This document shows positions 1 to 8,155 of a stretch of 8,155 nt of DNA, in pieces. Location of the stretch: contig JAJYMR010000179.1 of assembly GCA_021786815.1 (NCBI GenBank), positions 1 through 8,155 of the forward strand. The letters are read 5' to 3'. The number at the start of each line of letters is the position of its first letter. The first letter of the stretch is position 1. The translations under genes and the position numbers were made by a program. This DNA comes from Deltaproteobacteria bacterium. Lineage in GTDB: Bacteria > Desulfobacterota > Binatia > Binatales > Binataceae. Under the pieces are notes generated by a model. That model was given only the letters and a program-made list of their open reading frames with translations, was not told the DNA's origin and made no database searches.

Positions 1-28
1 GTGCCTTCGACCACTCGGCCACCTCTCC
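1..28 (-). tRNA. tRNA-Ser, 5' portion, cut by the window edge
   Basis: Read on the minus strand from position 28 down, the sequence begins GGAGAGGTGGCCGAGTGG and continues through GAAGGCAC. This is the acceptor 5' strand (GGAGAGG), the TG linker and a three-pair D-stem (GCC with GGC) around a D-loop, as in bacterial serine tRNAs, which are class II with a long variable arm. The anticodon, variable arm and 3' end lie left of the window, so the isoacceptor cannot be named. Leucine tRNAs share the class II fold but usually open differently (GCCCGGGTGGCG or similar). The Ser call therefore rests on recognising the 5' 28 bases only. Confidence 0.85.
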
Positions 29-50
29 GCGGCGGAGAACAGGATTGTTT

Positions 51-56
51 AATATA
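51..56 (-). promoter_or_regulatory. Candidate -10 box of the tRNA-Ser promoter
   Basis: On the minus strand these bases read TATATT, five of six matches to the sigma-70 consensus TATAAT. They lie in a short A/T-rich patch within otherwise G/C-rich DNA, 22 bases upstream of the mature tRNA 5' end. This spacing allows a short leader for RNase P to remove. No good -35 hexamer was found 16 to 18 bases further upstream, so this is a partial match. Confidence 0.4.
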
Positions 57-173
57 GGCTCGGCGCGCGCAAGTCTCCGCTTGTGTGCGCCGATGTCGCA
101 AGACCCTTGCTGTGAACTTGCGCCGATCTCAGACGCAAGGTATCGCCAGCGATTCCGCGCTGGTCCTGGTTGT

Positions 174-202
174 TGCGTCGGACTGCACGGATTGCCGACG
201 CA
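174..202. other. Stem-loop between the lipoprotein gene and tRNA-Ser
   Basis: TGCGTCGG (174-181) and CCGACGCA (195-202) form a perfect 8-base-pair inverted repeat around a 13-base loop. It is the second of two hairpins downstream of the minus-strand lipoprotein gene and upstream of the tRNA. No T-run follows on either strand, so it is not a classical intrinsic terminator. It could contribute to termination, stabilise an mRNA 3' end, or be chance in G/C-rich DNA. Confidence 0.4.
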
Positions 203-226
203 TGGCGAAATCTTCCCTGCGGATCC

Positions 227-249
227 CCGAACGAGACGCTTCCGTTCGG
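227..249 (-). terminator. Candidate 3' hairpin of the lipoprotein gene (no U-tract)
   Basis: CCGAACG (227-233) and CGTTCGG (243-249) form a perfect 7-base-pair stem with a 9-base loop. On the minus strand it begins 11 bases after the lipoprotein gene's TGA. The position suits a terminator or an mRNA-stabilising 3' structure. The bases after the stem on the minus strand (GGATCCGC) contain no U-tract, so intrinsic termination would be weak or absent. Confidence 0.35.
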
Positions 250-259
250 CGGAACTCGT

Positions 260-772
260 TCACTCATCCTGCTTGGGCTGCACGAACTTGATGGCGTAGG
301 TGTCCATGTACAAACCGCCGTGTCCGGGCGTGCCCTGTAGCCCGTGGCCGTTATAGACCGCCCTGTACGTGTCGACGAACTGTTGGTCGACGGTTTCATC
401 GGCGGTTTGGTCAGCCTCGTCCTGAATCCGGTCGGCCACTTCGATTGAGTTCTGAGGATTGGCTTTCTGGTCTTCGCTCGCCGTAACGAGAAGCGCGTCG
501 GCGCCCATCTCGCAGGCCGAATCCTTGAGTTTGCGGACCAGTTCCTGCCCCTTCGCCGCTGAGGGTGCCCATCCTTCCACGATGGCCAGTTCCTTGAAGT
601 GATGTTTTGGCCACTTGGTGAAGACCGGCATGTCGCATCCGGGCCCCTTCGACGCCAGATACGGTCCCATCTGCGAAACCGAGACATTGATTTTCTGGTT
701 GGTGGTTGCGCAACCTTCGAGCGCCAGAGCCACAACCAAAATGACGATTGCTCTGCCTGGATACGTGCGCAT
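260..772 (-). CDS. Small uncharacterised lipoprotein
   Basis: Encodes 170 residues. The N-terminus has Arg2 and Arg7, then a hydrophobic stretch (residues 8-18) ending in the lipobox Leu-Glu-Gly-Cys with Cys21. This predicts export, lipidation and signal peptidase II cleavage; Glu at position -2 is unusual for a lipobox. The mature part has no recognised enzyme motif. It includes a segment around residues 60-105 of the form 'xELxIVEGW...LKxxACEMGADALLV', recalling small lipoproteins of unknown function with a Cys-Pro-like start and an '(A)xxxGADA(V/L)' block. An acidic, Gln/Asp-rich stretch follows near residues 110-140. The ATG at 772 is preferred over an in-frame ATG at 883, because the longer form buries the signal peptide. 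An AAGAGG Shine-Dalgarno (781-786) lies 8 bases upstream. It is transcribed alone, divergent from the stress-protein gene. Probable location is a membrane-anchored periplasmic face; function unknown. Confidence 0.8.
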   Translation of the reverse strand: MRTYPGRAIVILVVALALEGCATTNQKINVSVSQMGPYLASKGPGCDMPVFTKWPKHHFKELAIVEGWAPSAAKGQELVRKLKDSACEMGADALLVTASEDQKANPQNSIEVADRIQDEADQTADETVDQQFVDTYRAVYNGHGLQGTPGHGGLYMDTYAIKFVQPKQDE

Positions 773-830
773 CTCTGCTGCCTCTTTCAGTTCCTCCTGC
801 AAAAGAATTACCACAGTCGGGGCCTGACTT

Positions 831-886
831 ACGATGCGTTGCGCTGGCGGCTCGCGGCCCCGGCCGTTCGCGCGTAGACGCATCGT
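831..886. promoter_or_regulatory. Long inverted repeat in the divergent intergenic region
   Basis: ACGATGCGT (831-839) and ACGCATCGT (878-886) are perfect reverse complements 38 bases apart, and the interior (around 853-866) contains a G/C-rich near-palindrome. The structure lies between the divergent lipoprotein and universal-stress-protein genes, 79 bases before the latter's start. A run of four T ends the right arm and continues past it (886-889). On the plus strand the structure therefore resembles a terminator or attenuator. Equally, the two arms could be paired operator half-sites. No plus-strand gene lies upstream to be terminated. Confidence 0.4.
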
Positions 887-925
887 TTTGCGCCGCGTAT
901 CGTGATTTGGTTGGCTATGCCGCGC

Positions 926-938
926 CTGACCTCGTCAG
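926..938. other. Small inverted repeat upstream of the stress-protein gene
   Basis: CTGAC (926-930) and GTCAG (934-938) flank a three-base spacer. The element lies just before the AAGGGAGGG ribosome-binding site (946-954) of the universal stress protein gene, so it could be a small 5'-UTR hairpin or an operator. It is short enough to arise by chance. Confidence 0.2.
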
Positions 939-964
939 TCGCTCGAAGGGAGGGTTCTCGCGTC

Positions 965-1459
965 ATGCAGATCAAGCGCATCCTGGTGCCGACCGACTTT
1001 TCGCGCCCCTCGCTCAAGGCCGTCGATTACGCGATCGATCTAGCCCGGCAGCATCAGGCCGAGGTCGTCTTCGTGCACGTTATCGAGCCGATGAGCTACG
1101 CAGTGCCGAGATACCTTCCCGAGCCGACCGCGCTGCTCGAGGAGCAGCGAAAGGAGGCGCAGGACGCGCTCGAGCGGCTCGTCGAGCGGGTGGCGAAGGG
1201 TTACCCGCGATGCCGCTCCGAGGTGCATCTCGGCGTCGTTTACGAGCGTATCGCGGAACTGGCCCGCACGCTCAAGGCCGATCTTATCGTTATCGCGACG
1301 CACGGCAGGACCGGCCTTGCCCATCTGCTCATCGGCTCGGTCGCTGAGCGGGTCGTGCGGATGGCGCCGTGTCCGGTGCTCACTGTACGAGGCGCGATGC
1401 TTCCCGCGCGGCTGGCTCGGCGCGGGCGCGTCGGCGCGGCGGGACGGAAGCGGAAGTAA
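965..1459 (+). CDS. Universal stress protein (UspA family), single domain
   Basis: Encodes 164 residues, a single Usp domain at residues 1-142. The protein opens with MQIKRILVPTDFS, placing Asp11 at the usual nucleotide-binding position after the first beta-strand. Near the C-terminus, residues 108-126 (IVIATHGRTGLAHLLIGSV) give Gly114, nine residues, then Gly124-Ser125. This is the core of the G-2X-G-9X-G(S/T) ATP-binding signature, with Ala111 replacing its first Gly, as in many bacterial members. It ends in the typical 'APCPVLTVR' strand. An ATP-binding, cytoplasmic stress protein, usually dimeric, is expected; its specific trigger is unknown. The ATG at 965 is chosen because the fold starts there and AAGGGAGGG lies 10 bases upstream; an upstream extension to 902 adds non-homologous residues. 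Residues 142-164 form a strongly basic tail (9 Arg/Lys of 23) beyond the usual domain end. The gene converges on the antiporter gene, with 9 bases between stop codons. Confidence 0.93.
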   Translation: MQIKRILVPTDFSRPSLKAVDYAIDLARQHQAEVVFVHVIEPMSYAVPRYLPEPTALLEEQRKEAQDALERLVERVAKGYPRCRSEVHLGVVYERIAELARTLKADLIVIATHGRTGLAHLLIGSVAERVVRMAPCPVLTVRGAMLPARLARRGRVGAAGRKRK

Positions 1460-1468
1460 GACGCTCAG

Positions 1469-2485
1469 TCAGTGGTGCGGTATTCGCGAATACAGCATCA
1501 GGATTGCGAGAACGTACGCGATTATCATCAGCGCGCTGCCCGGCTCGAGCAGCGTGTAGCGCCGTTCCGCACGATAGACGATTCCGGCCAGCCCAAGCGT
1601 CGTCATCGTGATTCCCAGCATCCCCGAGAGCGCATGAGTCGGATCCGCGACGGAGAAGATAGAGCCGCCGGGGCAGGCGACGTCGAGCGCGAAGAAGATA
1701 ACCATGTTAAACGAGTTGGAGCCAAACAGATCGCCGACCGCGAGGTCGAACGCTCCGATTCGAATCGCGGTGAGCGACGTCACCATCTCGGGAAGCGAGG
1801 TTACAAGGCCGACTATCCATGTTCCGATGAAGGTCGCGCCGAGTCCAGTCAGGTCGGCGATTCGTCCCGCCGCCGCCGCGAGAATTGGCGCGGCGACAAG
1901 GATAGCCGCGGCACCGGCAGCGAAGTCGATCAGCGGGCGCCTGAGCGATGTGCGCGCCGCCCTGGCTTCCGCCGGTCGCGGCTCCCGTGCGATCTCGCGA
2001 ATACCGTTGCGATAAACCGCCCGAGTGCCGCCGATATACACCAACACGAGCAGGAACGACTCGGGCGCGACACCTGCGATCGTCCACACCGGACGCGCCA
2101 TCACGAACACCACCGCCATCGCCGTCATCAGGAGCGCCAGGCATGCCGACAGCGTGTTCTCAAAAGTTGCTCCCTTGAAGACACGGCCGCGCGGCGGAAT
2201 CAGGTCGAGCACCGCGAGAATCAGCATATTGGCGAGACTCGAACCGAACAGGTCGCCGATCGCCAGGTTGGGCTGATGCAACCGTACGGCGGAAATGTCG
2301 GTGCCGAGTTCGGGCATCGAGGTCGCAATCGCAAGCAGCACCGAGCCGATCCATACATGGCCGATACCGGTTGCGTCGGCGATAGCGTCGGCGCGGCGGG
2401 CAAGAATGGTGCTCGCAACGATTACGACCGTTGCGCTAGCCAGGAAGATGAGGATCGTGACGAGCAGGCCGCCGCTCTGAAACAT
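1469..2485 (-). CDS. Cation antiporter of the CaCA (Na+/Ca2+ or H+/Ca2+ exchanger) family
   Basis: Encodes 338 residues, the typical length of a prokaryotic two-repeat CaCA exchanger of the inner membrane. Both inverted alpha-repeats are clear. Repeat 1 has TSMPE at 55-59 and GDLFGSSLAN at 77-86. Repeat 2 has TSLPE at 229-233 and GDLFGSNSFN at 251-260. The acidic residues Glu59 and Glu233 correspond to the central cation-binding glutamates. About ten hydrophobic helices are visible, in two groups of five separated by a basic cytoplasmic loop (about 158-183, many Arg). It should exchange Ca2+ or a similar divalent cation against Na+ or H+. Both loop-end ligand positions are Asn (86, 260), so the coupling ion cannot be read from sequence. 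The ATG at 2485 begins a hydrophobic N-terminal helix; no strong Shine-Dalgarno precedes it. It is divergent from the P-type ATPase and tail-to-tail with the stress protein. Confidence 0.92.
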   Translation of the reverse strand: MFQSGGLLVTILIFLASATVVIVASTILARRADAIADATGIGHVWIGSVLLAIATSMPELGTDISAVRLHQPNLAIGDLFGSSLANMLILAVLDLIPPRGRVFKGATFENTLSACLALLMTAMAVVFVMARPVWTIAGVAPESFLLVLVYIGGTRAVYRNGIREIAREPRPAEARAARTSLRRPLIDFAAGAAAILVAAPILAAAAGRIADLTGLGATFIGTWIVGLVTSLPEMVTSLTAIRIGAFDLAVGDLFGSNSFNMVIFFALDVACPGGSIFSVADPTHALSGMLGITMTTLGLAGIVYRAERRYTLLEPGSALMIIAYVLAILMLYSRIPHH

Positions 2486-2487
2486 TG

Positions 2488-2499
2488 AGAGTTAACTCT
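2488..2499. promoter_or_regulatory. Perfect 12-base palindrome between the divergent cation-transport genes
   Basis: AGAGTTAACTCT is self-complementary over all 12 bases. It sits 2 bases upstream of the antiporter ATG, within the 139-base region (2486-2624) shared with the divergent P-type ATPase. It is A/T-rich relative to its surroundings. Such a site could bind a dimeric regulator, or occlude the antiporter ribosome-binding site by folding in the mRNA. No regulator gene is adjacent. Confidence 0.35.
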
Positions 2500-2548
2500 G
2501 TATCAGGAACCAGTGGGACGAAGTAAGCGATTGCCTTTGCTCCGTGTC

Positions 2549-2573
2549 GCGCGCCCTTCGTCACAAGGCGCGC
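2549..2573. other. G/C inverted repeat upstream of the P-type ATPase
   Basis: GCGCGCC (2549-2555) and GGCGCGC (2567-2573) can form a 7-base-pair stem with an 11-base loop, 51 bases before the ATPase ATG. No convincing -35/-10 pair was found on either strand of the surrounding 2486-2624 region. The element may be part of the 5' UTR. In G/C-rich DNA, pure G/C repeats like this one are weak evidence. Confidence 0.2.
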
Positions 2574-2624
2574 CGTTTGCCAGAATTTCTCGGCAGGTCT
2601 TCTTTCGACACAGGCTATCCCGCT

Positions 2625-5339
<2,715 letters not shown>

Positions 5340-5423
5340 GCCCGCCGTGCCCCGCGAAATCGACTCTCGAAGCTGGTTGTGCCACTTGTAAAAGAATCGC
5401 ATTCGCGAGTATCGGGAGAAACG

Positions 5424-6704
5424 ATGAAGACGTCGTGGGACAAGGCGAAGGGTTACGCGCTTGAGGCGTTGCGCGGGCTGATCCGGCTCGACACGAGCAA
5501 CCCGCCGGGAAACGAGCGAATCGCGGCCGACTATCTGGCGGCGGCGATGGCCCGCGACGGACTCGAAGGCACGATCATCGAGAGCAGGCCCACGCGCGCC
5601 AACCTCATCGCGCGAATCGAGGGACGCGACTCCTCCAGGCCGCCGCTGCTCATCTCCTCGCACACCGACGTGGTACCGGTCGAGGCTGCCAAATGGAGCC
5701 GTCCTCCGTTCAGCGCCGAGATAGCGGACGGCTGCGTGTGGGGCCGCGGCGCGATCGACATGAAGGCGAAGTGCGCCACCGATCTGCTCATGATGTGCGC
5801 GTTGCGCCGCGCGGGCGTGACGCCGGAGCGCGACCTGATACTCGCCGCGGTGGCCGACGAAGAGGCTGGCTCGGAATACGGCGCCAAATTCCTCGTCGAG
5901 CGCCATCCCGAACTGGTGCGCGCGGGATTCGTCCTGAACGAGGTGGGCGGCTTCACTGTGCATCTTGGCGGCGCGCGCTTCTATCCGATCCAGGTCGCGG
6001 AGAAGGGCTTTGTCACAGTCAAAATGACGGTTGGCGGGCAGCCGGGACACGGCTCGATGCCGCGCGAGGACACAGCGATTGCGCGGATGGCGGAACTGAT
6101 TACGAAGATCGTGAAGACCCCGATGCGCCGGCGCGTGACGCCCCTGATGAAACGCACGCTCGAAGCGCTCGGCGTCTCAACCGATGCGCCGCCGGCAGTG
6201 TTCGTCCCGATGCTCTCGAACACGGTGACCCCGACGATCCTGCGCGCGGGCTACAAGGACAACGTCATCCCGGGCGAGGCGAGCGTCGTGCTCGACGGGC
6301 GCACGTTGCCCGGCGAGGATCCCGAAAGCTTCATGGCCGAACTCAGAGCGATCGTTGGTCCCGAGCCGACCTTCGAACTCGTGAAAATCGGGCCGCCCGC
6401 CGAAACCACCGTCGATACTCCCCTTTACGAACTGATGAAGGCGAAGCTCGAAGCCGCCGATCCGGGCGCGCGCGCGATTCCGTGGATGATCCCCGGGGCG
6501 ACCGATAACAAGTTTTACGCGAAGCTCGGGGCTGCCTGTTACGGCTTCGCGCCGGTCAGGCTGGAGCCCCATATTCCGTTCGGCTCACTCTATCATTCAA
6601 ACGACGAGCGCCTGCCGATAGAGGGCTTTTACTGGGGCTTGAAGGTTTACGCCGAGGTGGTGCTGGATTTTCTCGGGCTCAGATTCGAGGACGTCTTCGA
6701 ATAG
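5424..6704 (+). CDS. M20-family metallohydrolase (ArgE/DapE/carboxypeptidase-like)
   Basis: Encodes 426 residues, a usual length for two-domain M20 enzymes that hydrolyse amide bonds of peptides or N-acyl amino acids with a dinuclear Zn2+/Co2+ centre. Metal and catalytic residues are all visible: His80 and Asp82 in SSHTDVVPV, bridging Asp112 in WGRGAIDMK, general base Glu146 with ligand Glu147 in the DEEAG segment, Glu173 in LNEVGG, and His391 in SLYHSNDER. The dimerisation/lid domain begins near residue 190 and carries GGQPGHGSMP with the conserved His209. No signal peptide is seen, so it is probably cytoplasmic. The ATG at 5424 has GGGAG 5 bases upstream. Substrate is unassigned: the sequence looks closer to the broad M20 carboxypeptidase/aminoacylase branch than to strict DapE or ArgE. 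No good promoter was found in the 84-base gap after the ATPase, so co-transcription is possible. Confidence 0.92.
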   Translation: MKTSWDKAKGYALEALRGLIRLDTSNPPGNERIAADYLAAAMARDGLEGTIIESRPTRANLIARIEGRDSSRPPLLISSHTDVVPVEAAKWSRPPFSAEIADGCVWGRGAIDMKAKCATDLLMMCALRRAGVTPERDLILAAVADEEAGSEYGAKFLVERHPELVRAGFVLNEVGGFTVHLGGARFYPIQVAEKGFVTVKMTVGGQPGHGSMPREDTAIARMAELITKIVKTPMRRRVTPLMKRTLEALGVSTDAPPAVFVPMLSNTVTPTILRAGYKDNVIPGEASVVLDGRTLPGEDPESFMAELRAIVGPEPTFELVKIGPPAETTVDTPLYELMKAKLEAADPGARAIPWMIPGATDNKFYAKLGAACYGFAPVRLEPHIPFGSLYHSNDERLPIEGFYWGLKVYAEVVLDFLGLRFEDVFE

Positions 6705-6708
6705 GCGC

Positions 6709-6733
6709 AAGGCCGCGCTCAGGCTGGCTTTTT
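6709..6733 (+). terminator. Weak candidate intrinsic terminator of the M20 gene
   Basis: Five bases after the M20 stop, AAGGCC (6709-6714) can pair with GGCTTT (6726-6731) with one G-U pair and an 11-base loop. The T-run 6729-6733 overlaps the right arm. Position and U-tract fit a terminator, but the stem is short. Confidence 0.35.
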
Positions 6734-6794
6734 CTCACGCGTTAGTTGCGGGGGCAAGATTGGGGCTGCGCTGACATGATGCTCGCGCGAAATC

Positions 6795-6817
6795 TGTGCG
6801 ATGCGAAGCCTCGCACA
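6795..6817. other. Stem-loop 1 in the convergent intergenic region
   Basis: TGTGCGA (6795-6801) and TCGCACA (6811-6817) form a perfect 7-base-pair stem with a 9-base loop, between the convergent M20 and BamD-like genes. No T-run follows on either strand. It could be a Rho-dependent or processing-related 3' end structure for the minus-strand transcript, or part of a dispersed repeat. Confidence 0.4.
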
Positions 6818-6831
6818 CAGCCCTGCGGCGC

Positions 6832-6849
6832 GTCGCATGAGCGTGCGAC
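6832..6849. other. Stem-loop 2 in the convergent intergenic region, next to a GGGTCAGGGG-like motif
   Basis: GTCGCA (6832-6837) and TGCGAC (6844-6849) form a 6-base-pair stem with a 6-base loop. Immediately beyond, read on the minus strand at about 6866-6850, is AGGGTCAGGGGTTAGG. A short conserved-looking G-rich motif beside a small palindrome resembles the architecture of REP-type dispersed repeats. With only one copy in the window this cannot be confirmed. Confidence 0.3.
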
Positions 6850-6905
6850 CTAACCCCTGACCCTTTCTATGAAGGAAAATCGCGTTTGCGGTGCTTCGCT
6901 GAAGC

Positions 6906-8155
6906 TCAGGAGCCGGGGCGCTGAGTGTCGGTGCTGGCGCTGTTTTGTGGCGTGAACGTAACCAGCAGCCGCGCCGGGCTTTCGAGCGGTACAACGGCGT
7001 AGTTGGAGACTGGCACCGTGTTGACGGTGACGACCGTTCCCTGCGGATCGGTCGAGATGCTGCAGTCCTTGAAGATCGAACGGTTGAATACCAGGTGACG
7101 CTGCATCCCGGGCTCCGGCTGCACGCCCTTTAGCAACACGGTCAGGGTCGCGGAGTCGGGGCCGCTCTCGATACGCTTTTCGTACTGGACCGGACGCGTC
7201 AGATCGAAGATGACGGAGAGCGGGGGATCGGACGAGGCAAGACGCACCGTCTTGAGCACCGCCGGACCTGACTTTGCGGAGGCGGCGCCTTTGCTTGCGG
7301 AAGCGGCGCGTGAATCCTGCTGAAGGGCACGCGAGAGATTGGGAAGGCCGTCGGAGTAAAGCGAGTCGTCCGAGGCCGACGGGGAATCAGCCTGCGCCTG
7401 GCGCACCAGTACCTGGCTGCCATCCGAGAGATCCTGGCCGTAACCGTTCTCGGCCAGCACCAGGCGGAGCGGGTCTTCCTCGTTGTCGACCGGCTGCTTG
7501 AGCTTGTTGAGCGCCTGTTTCGCCTGTTTGGCGTAGCGCGTCTGCGGATAATGCGCGACCATCGCGGCGAACGCCTGTGCCGCGGAGTACTTCTTGCCTT
7601 CCTTCTGAAGCGCCACGCCAAGATCCCATAGCGCTCCCGGCGCCACCGGCGTGTCGGAGTACTTCTGAAGCAGTTCGGAGTAGCGCGACTCGGCGGCGCG
7701 GAAATTGGCCCGCTGGAAATAGAAGTCGCCGATGACTTTTTCGTGCCGCGCGAGCACTTCGCGGCAGGTTTGCGACTTCTCACGCGCCAGTTCCGCGAAG
7801 GAGCTTTCCGGGTAGCGCTGCTCCAGCGCCTCGAAATAACCCAGCGCTCGCTGGGTTGAGGTCTGGTCCTGATCCGCCCGGCCGATCTGCTTGTAGAAGC
7901 TCATCGCGATGTAATACGAGACGAGCTCCAGATTCTTGCTGGTCGGATGCATACGCTGGAAGTCATCGAGCGAGGCGACCGCCTGCGCGTACTGATGCAT
8001 CTTGAAATACGCCAGTCCGATCTTGAGCTGGGCGTCTTCGGCGTAGGGGCTGAAGGGGAAACGGTCGATAAGGAGCTGGTAGTTTTCGATCGCGGCGTTG
8101 TACTCGGCGTTGGCGAAATCCAACTGCCCCTGAGCGTAGTAGTCCTCGAGATCGG
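6906..8155 (-). CDS. bamD: BamD-like outer-membrane assembly lipoprotein with C-terminal AMIN-like domain (partial, start outside window)
   Basis: The frame stays open to the window edge, giving 415 visible C-terminal residues. A TTG at 8121-8123 is internal, not the start, because homologous TPR sequence continues upstream. Visible residues 1-217 are TPR-type helix pairs of the BamD/YfiO kind: repeated 'AxxxYxxLxxRxPxSxYxxxA' units, a DQDQT loop (94-98) before 'ALxxFxxLxxxYPxS', and the characteristic 'LARHEKVIGDFYFQRxxFxAA' block. BamD is a periplasmic-face lipoprotein that helps the BAM complex fold beta-barrel proteins; the lipobox would lie outside the window. Usual BamD (about 245 residues) ends near the last TPR. 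Here a Ser/Ala/Asp-rich linker (218-299) follows, then about 100 beta-rich residues (300-402). Their two halves resemble AMIN: 'VIFDLTRPVQY' and, after SIFKD, 'YAVVPLESPARLLVTF'. No amidase domain follows. A TPR-AMIN protein other than true BamD is the alternative. Confidence 0.85.
   Translation of the reverse strand, partial: DLEDYYAQGQLDFANAEYNAAIENYQLLIDRFPFSPYAEDAQLKIGLAYFKMHQYAQAVASLDDFQRMHPTSKNLELVSYYIAMSFYKQIGRADQDQTSTQRALGYFEALEQRYPESSFAELAREKSQTCREVLARHEKVIGDFYFQRANFRAAESRYSELLQKYSDTPVAPGALWDLGVALQKEGKKYSAAQAFAAMVAHYPQTRYAKQAKQALNKLKQPVDNEEDPLRLVLAENGYGQDLSDGSQVLVRQAQADSPSASDDSLYSDGLPNLSRALQQDSRAASASKGAASAKSGPAVLKTVRLASSDPPLSVIFDLTRPVQYEKRIESGPDSATLTVLLKGVQPEPGMQRHLVFNRSIFKDCSISTDPQGTVVTVNTVPVSNYAVVPLESPARLLVTFTPQNSASTDTQRPGS

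Noticed and set aside
1..260. tRNA-associated integration site or genomic island boundary
   Set aside because: Islands normally abut the tRNA 3' end, which is outside the window. No integrase or tRNA 3' repeat is visible.
45..299. Short plus-strand frames downstream of the tRNA
   Set aside because: Weak or alternative starts, no ribosome-binding site, overlap with hairpins and the lipoprotein 3' end, and no recognisable product.
49..735. A minus-strand frame of 228 codons overlapping the lipoprotein gene
   Set aside because: It is Arg/Ser/Thr/Pro-rich with no signal or domain. The overlapping frame at 260-772 has a signal peptide, lipobox and ribosome-binding site.
1472..2488. A 338-codon open frame on the plus strand, exactly antisense to the antiporter
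   Set aside because: Its product is rich in Arg, His, Asp and Gln with no recognisable fold. The minus-strand frame has clear CaCA alpha-repeats. Long antisense frames are common in G/C-rich genes.
2544..2624. A longer ATPase start at GTG 2544
   Set aside because: The extra 27 residues do not resemble the family N-terminus. The ATG at 2625 gives the expected start just before the cation-ATPase N-terminal region.
6840..6905. A frameshifted Amidase_3 remnant after the AMIN-like domain
   Set aside because: Translating past the stop gives no amidase motif, and only about 200 bases remain before the convergent M20 gene.
8121..8123. TTG as the start of the BamD-like gene
   Set aside because: The frame remains open to the window edge, with TPR-like residues (DLEDYYAQGQ) before it, and a lipoprotein signal is expected further upstream.

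Overview
The window comes from a GC-rich Gram-negative bacterium. The evidence is a BamD-type outer-membrane assembly lipoprotein, a second lipoprotein with a type II signal peptide, and strong G/C preference at third codon positions. The lineage cannot be fixed from sequence alone. A deltaproteobacterial, Binatota-like or Rokubacteria-like origin would fit the composition and the TPR plus AMIN-like architecture, but that is a guess. Both edges cut through genes. No phage, transposase, CRISPR or toxin gene is visible, and most of the window looks like ordinary chromosome.

Layout, left to right. (1) The 5' part of a tRNA-Ser gene on the minus strand (1-28), with a plausible -10 box. (2) A non-coding stretch holding two strong stem-loops, then a small uncharacterised lipoprotein gene on the minus strand (260-772). 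(3) A 192-base divergent intergenic region with a 9+9 base inverted repeat, leading into a single-domain universal stress protein on the plus strand (965-1459). (4) A calcium/cation antiporter of the CaCA family on the minus strand (1469-2485), meeting the stress-protein gene tail to tail 9 bases apart. (5) A 139-base divergent control region with a perfect 12-base palindrome, then a large P2A-type (SERCA-like) cation ATPase on the plus strand (2625-5339). (6) An M20-family metallohydrolase 84 bases downstream on the same strand (5424-6704). (7) A 201-base convergent intergenic region rich in hairpins. (8) The 3' part of a BamD-like gene on the minus strand (6906-8155), whose start lies outside the window.

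How the genes may work together. The antiporter and the P-type ATPase are divergently transcribed from one short region. Both belong to families that move Ca2+ or related divalent cations out of the cytoplasm, one gradient-driven and one ATP-driven. They form a plausible cation-homeostasis pair, with a stress protein beside it. The M20 enzyme could be co-transcribed with the ATPase but has no obvious functional link.

The most unusual feature is the BamD-like protein. After its TPR region it carries a low-complexity linker and a domain of about 100 residues that resembles AMIN, a module known from periplasmic and septal peptidoglycan-targeted proteins. Standard BamD has no such domain.
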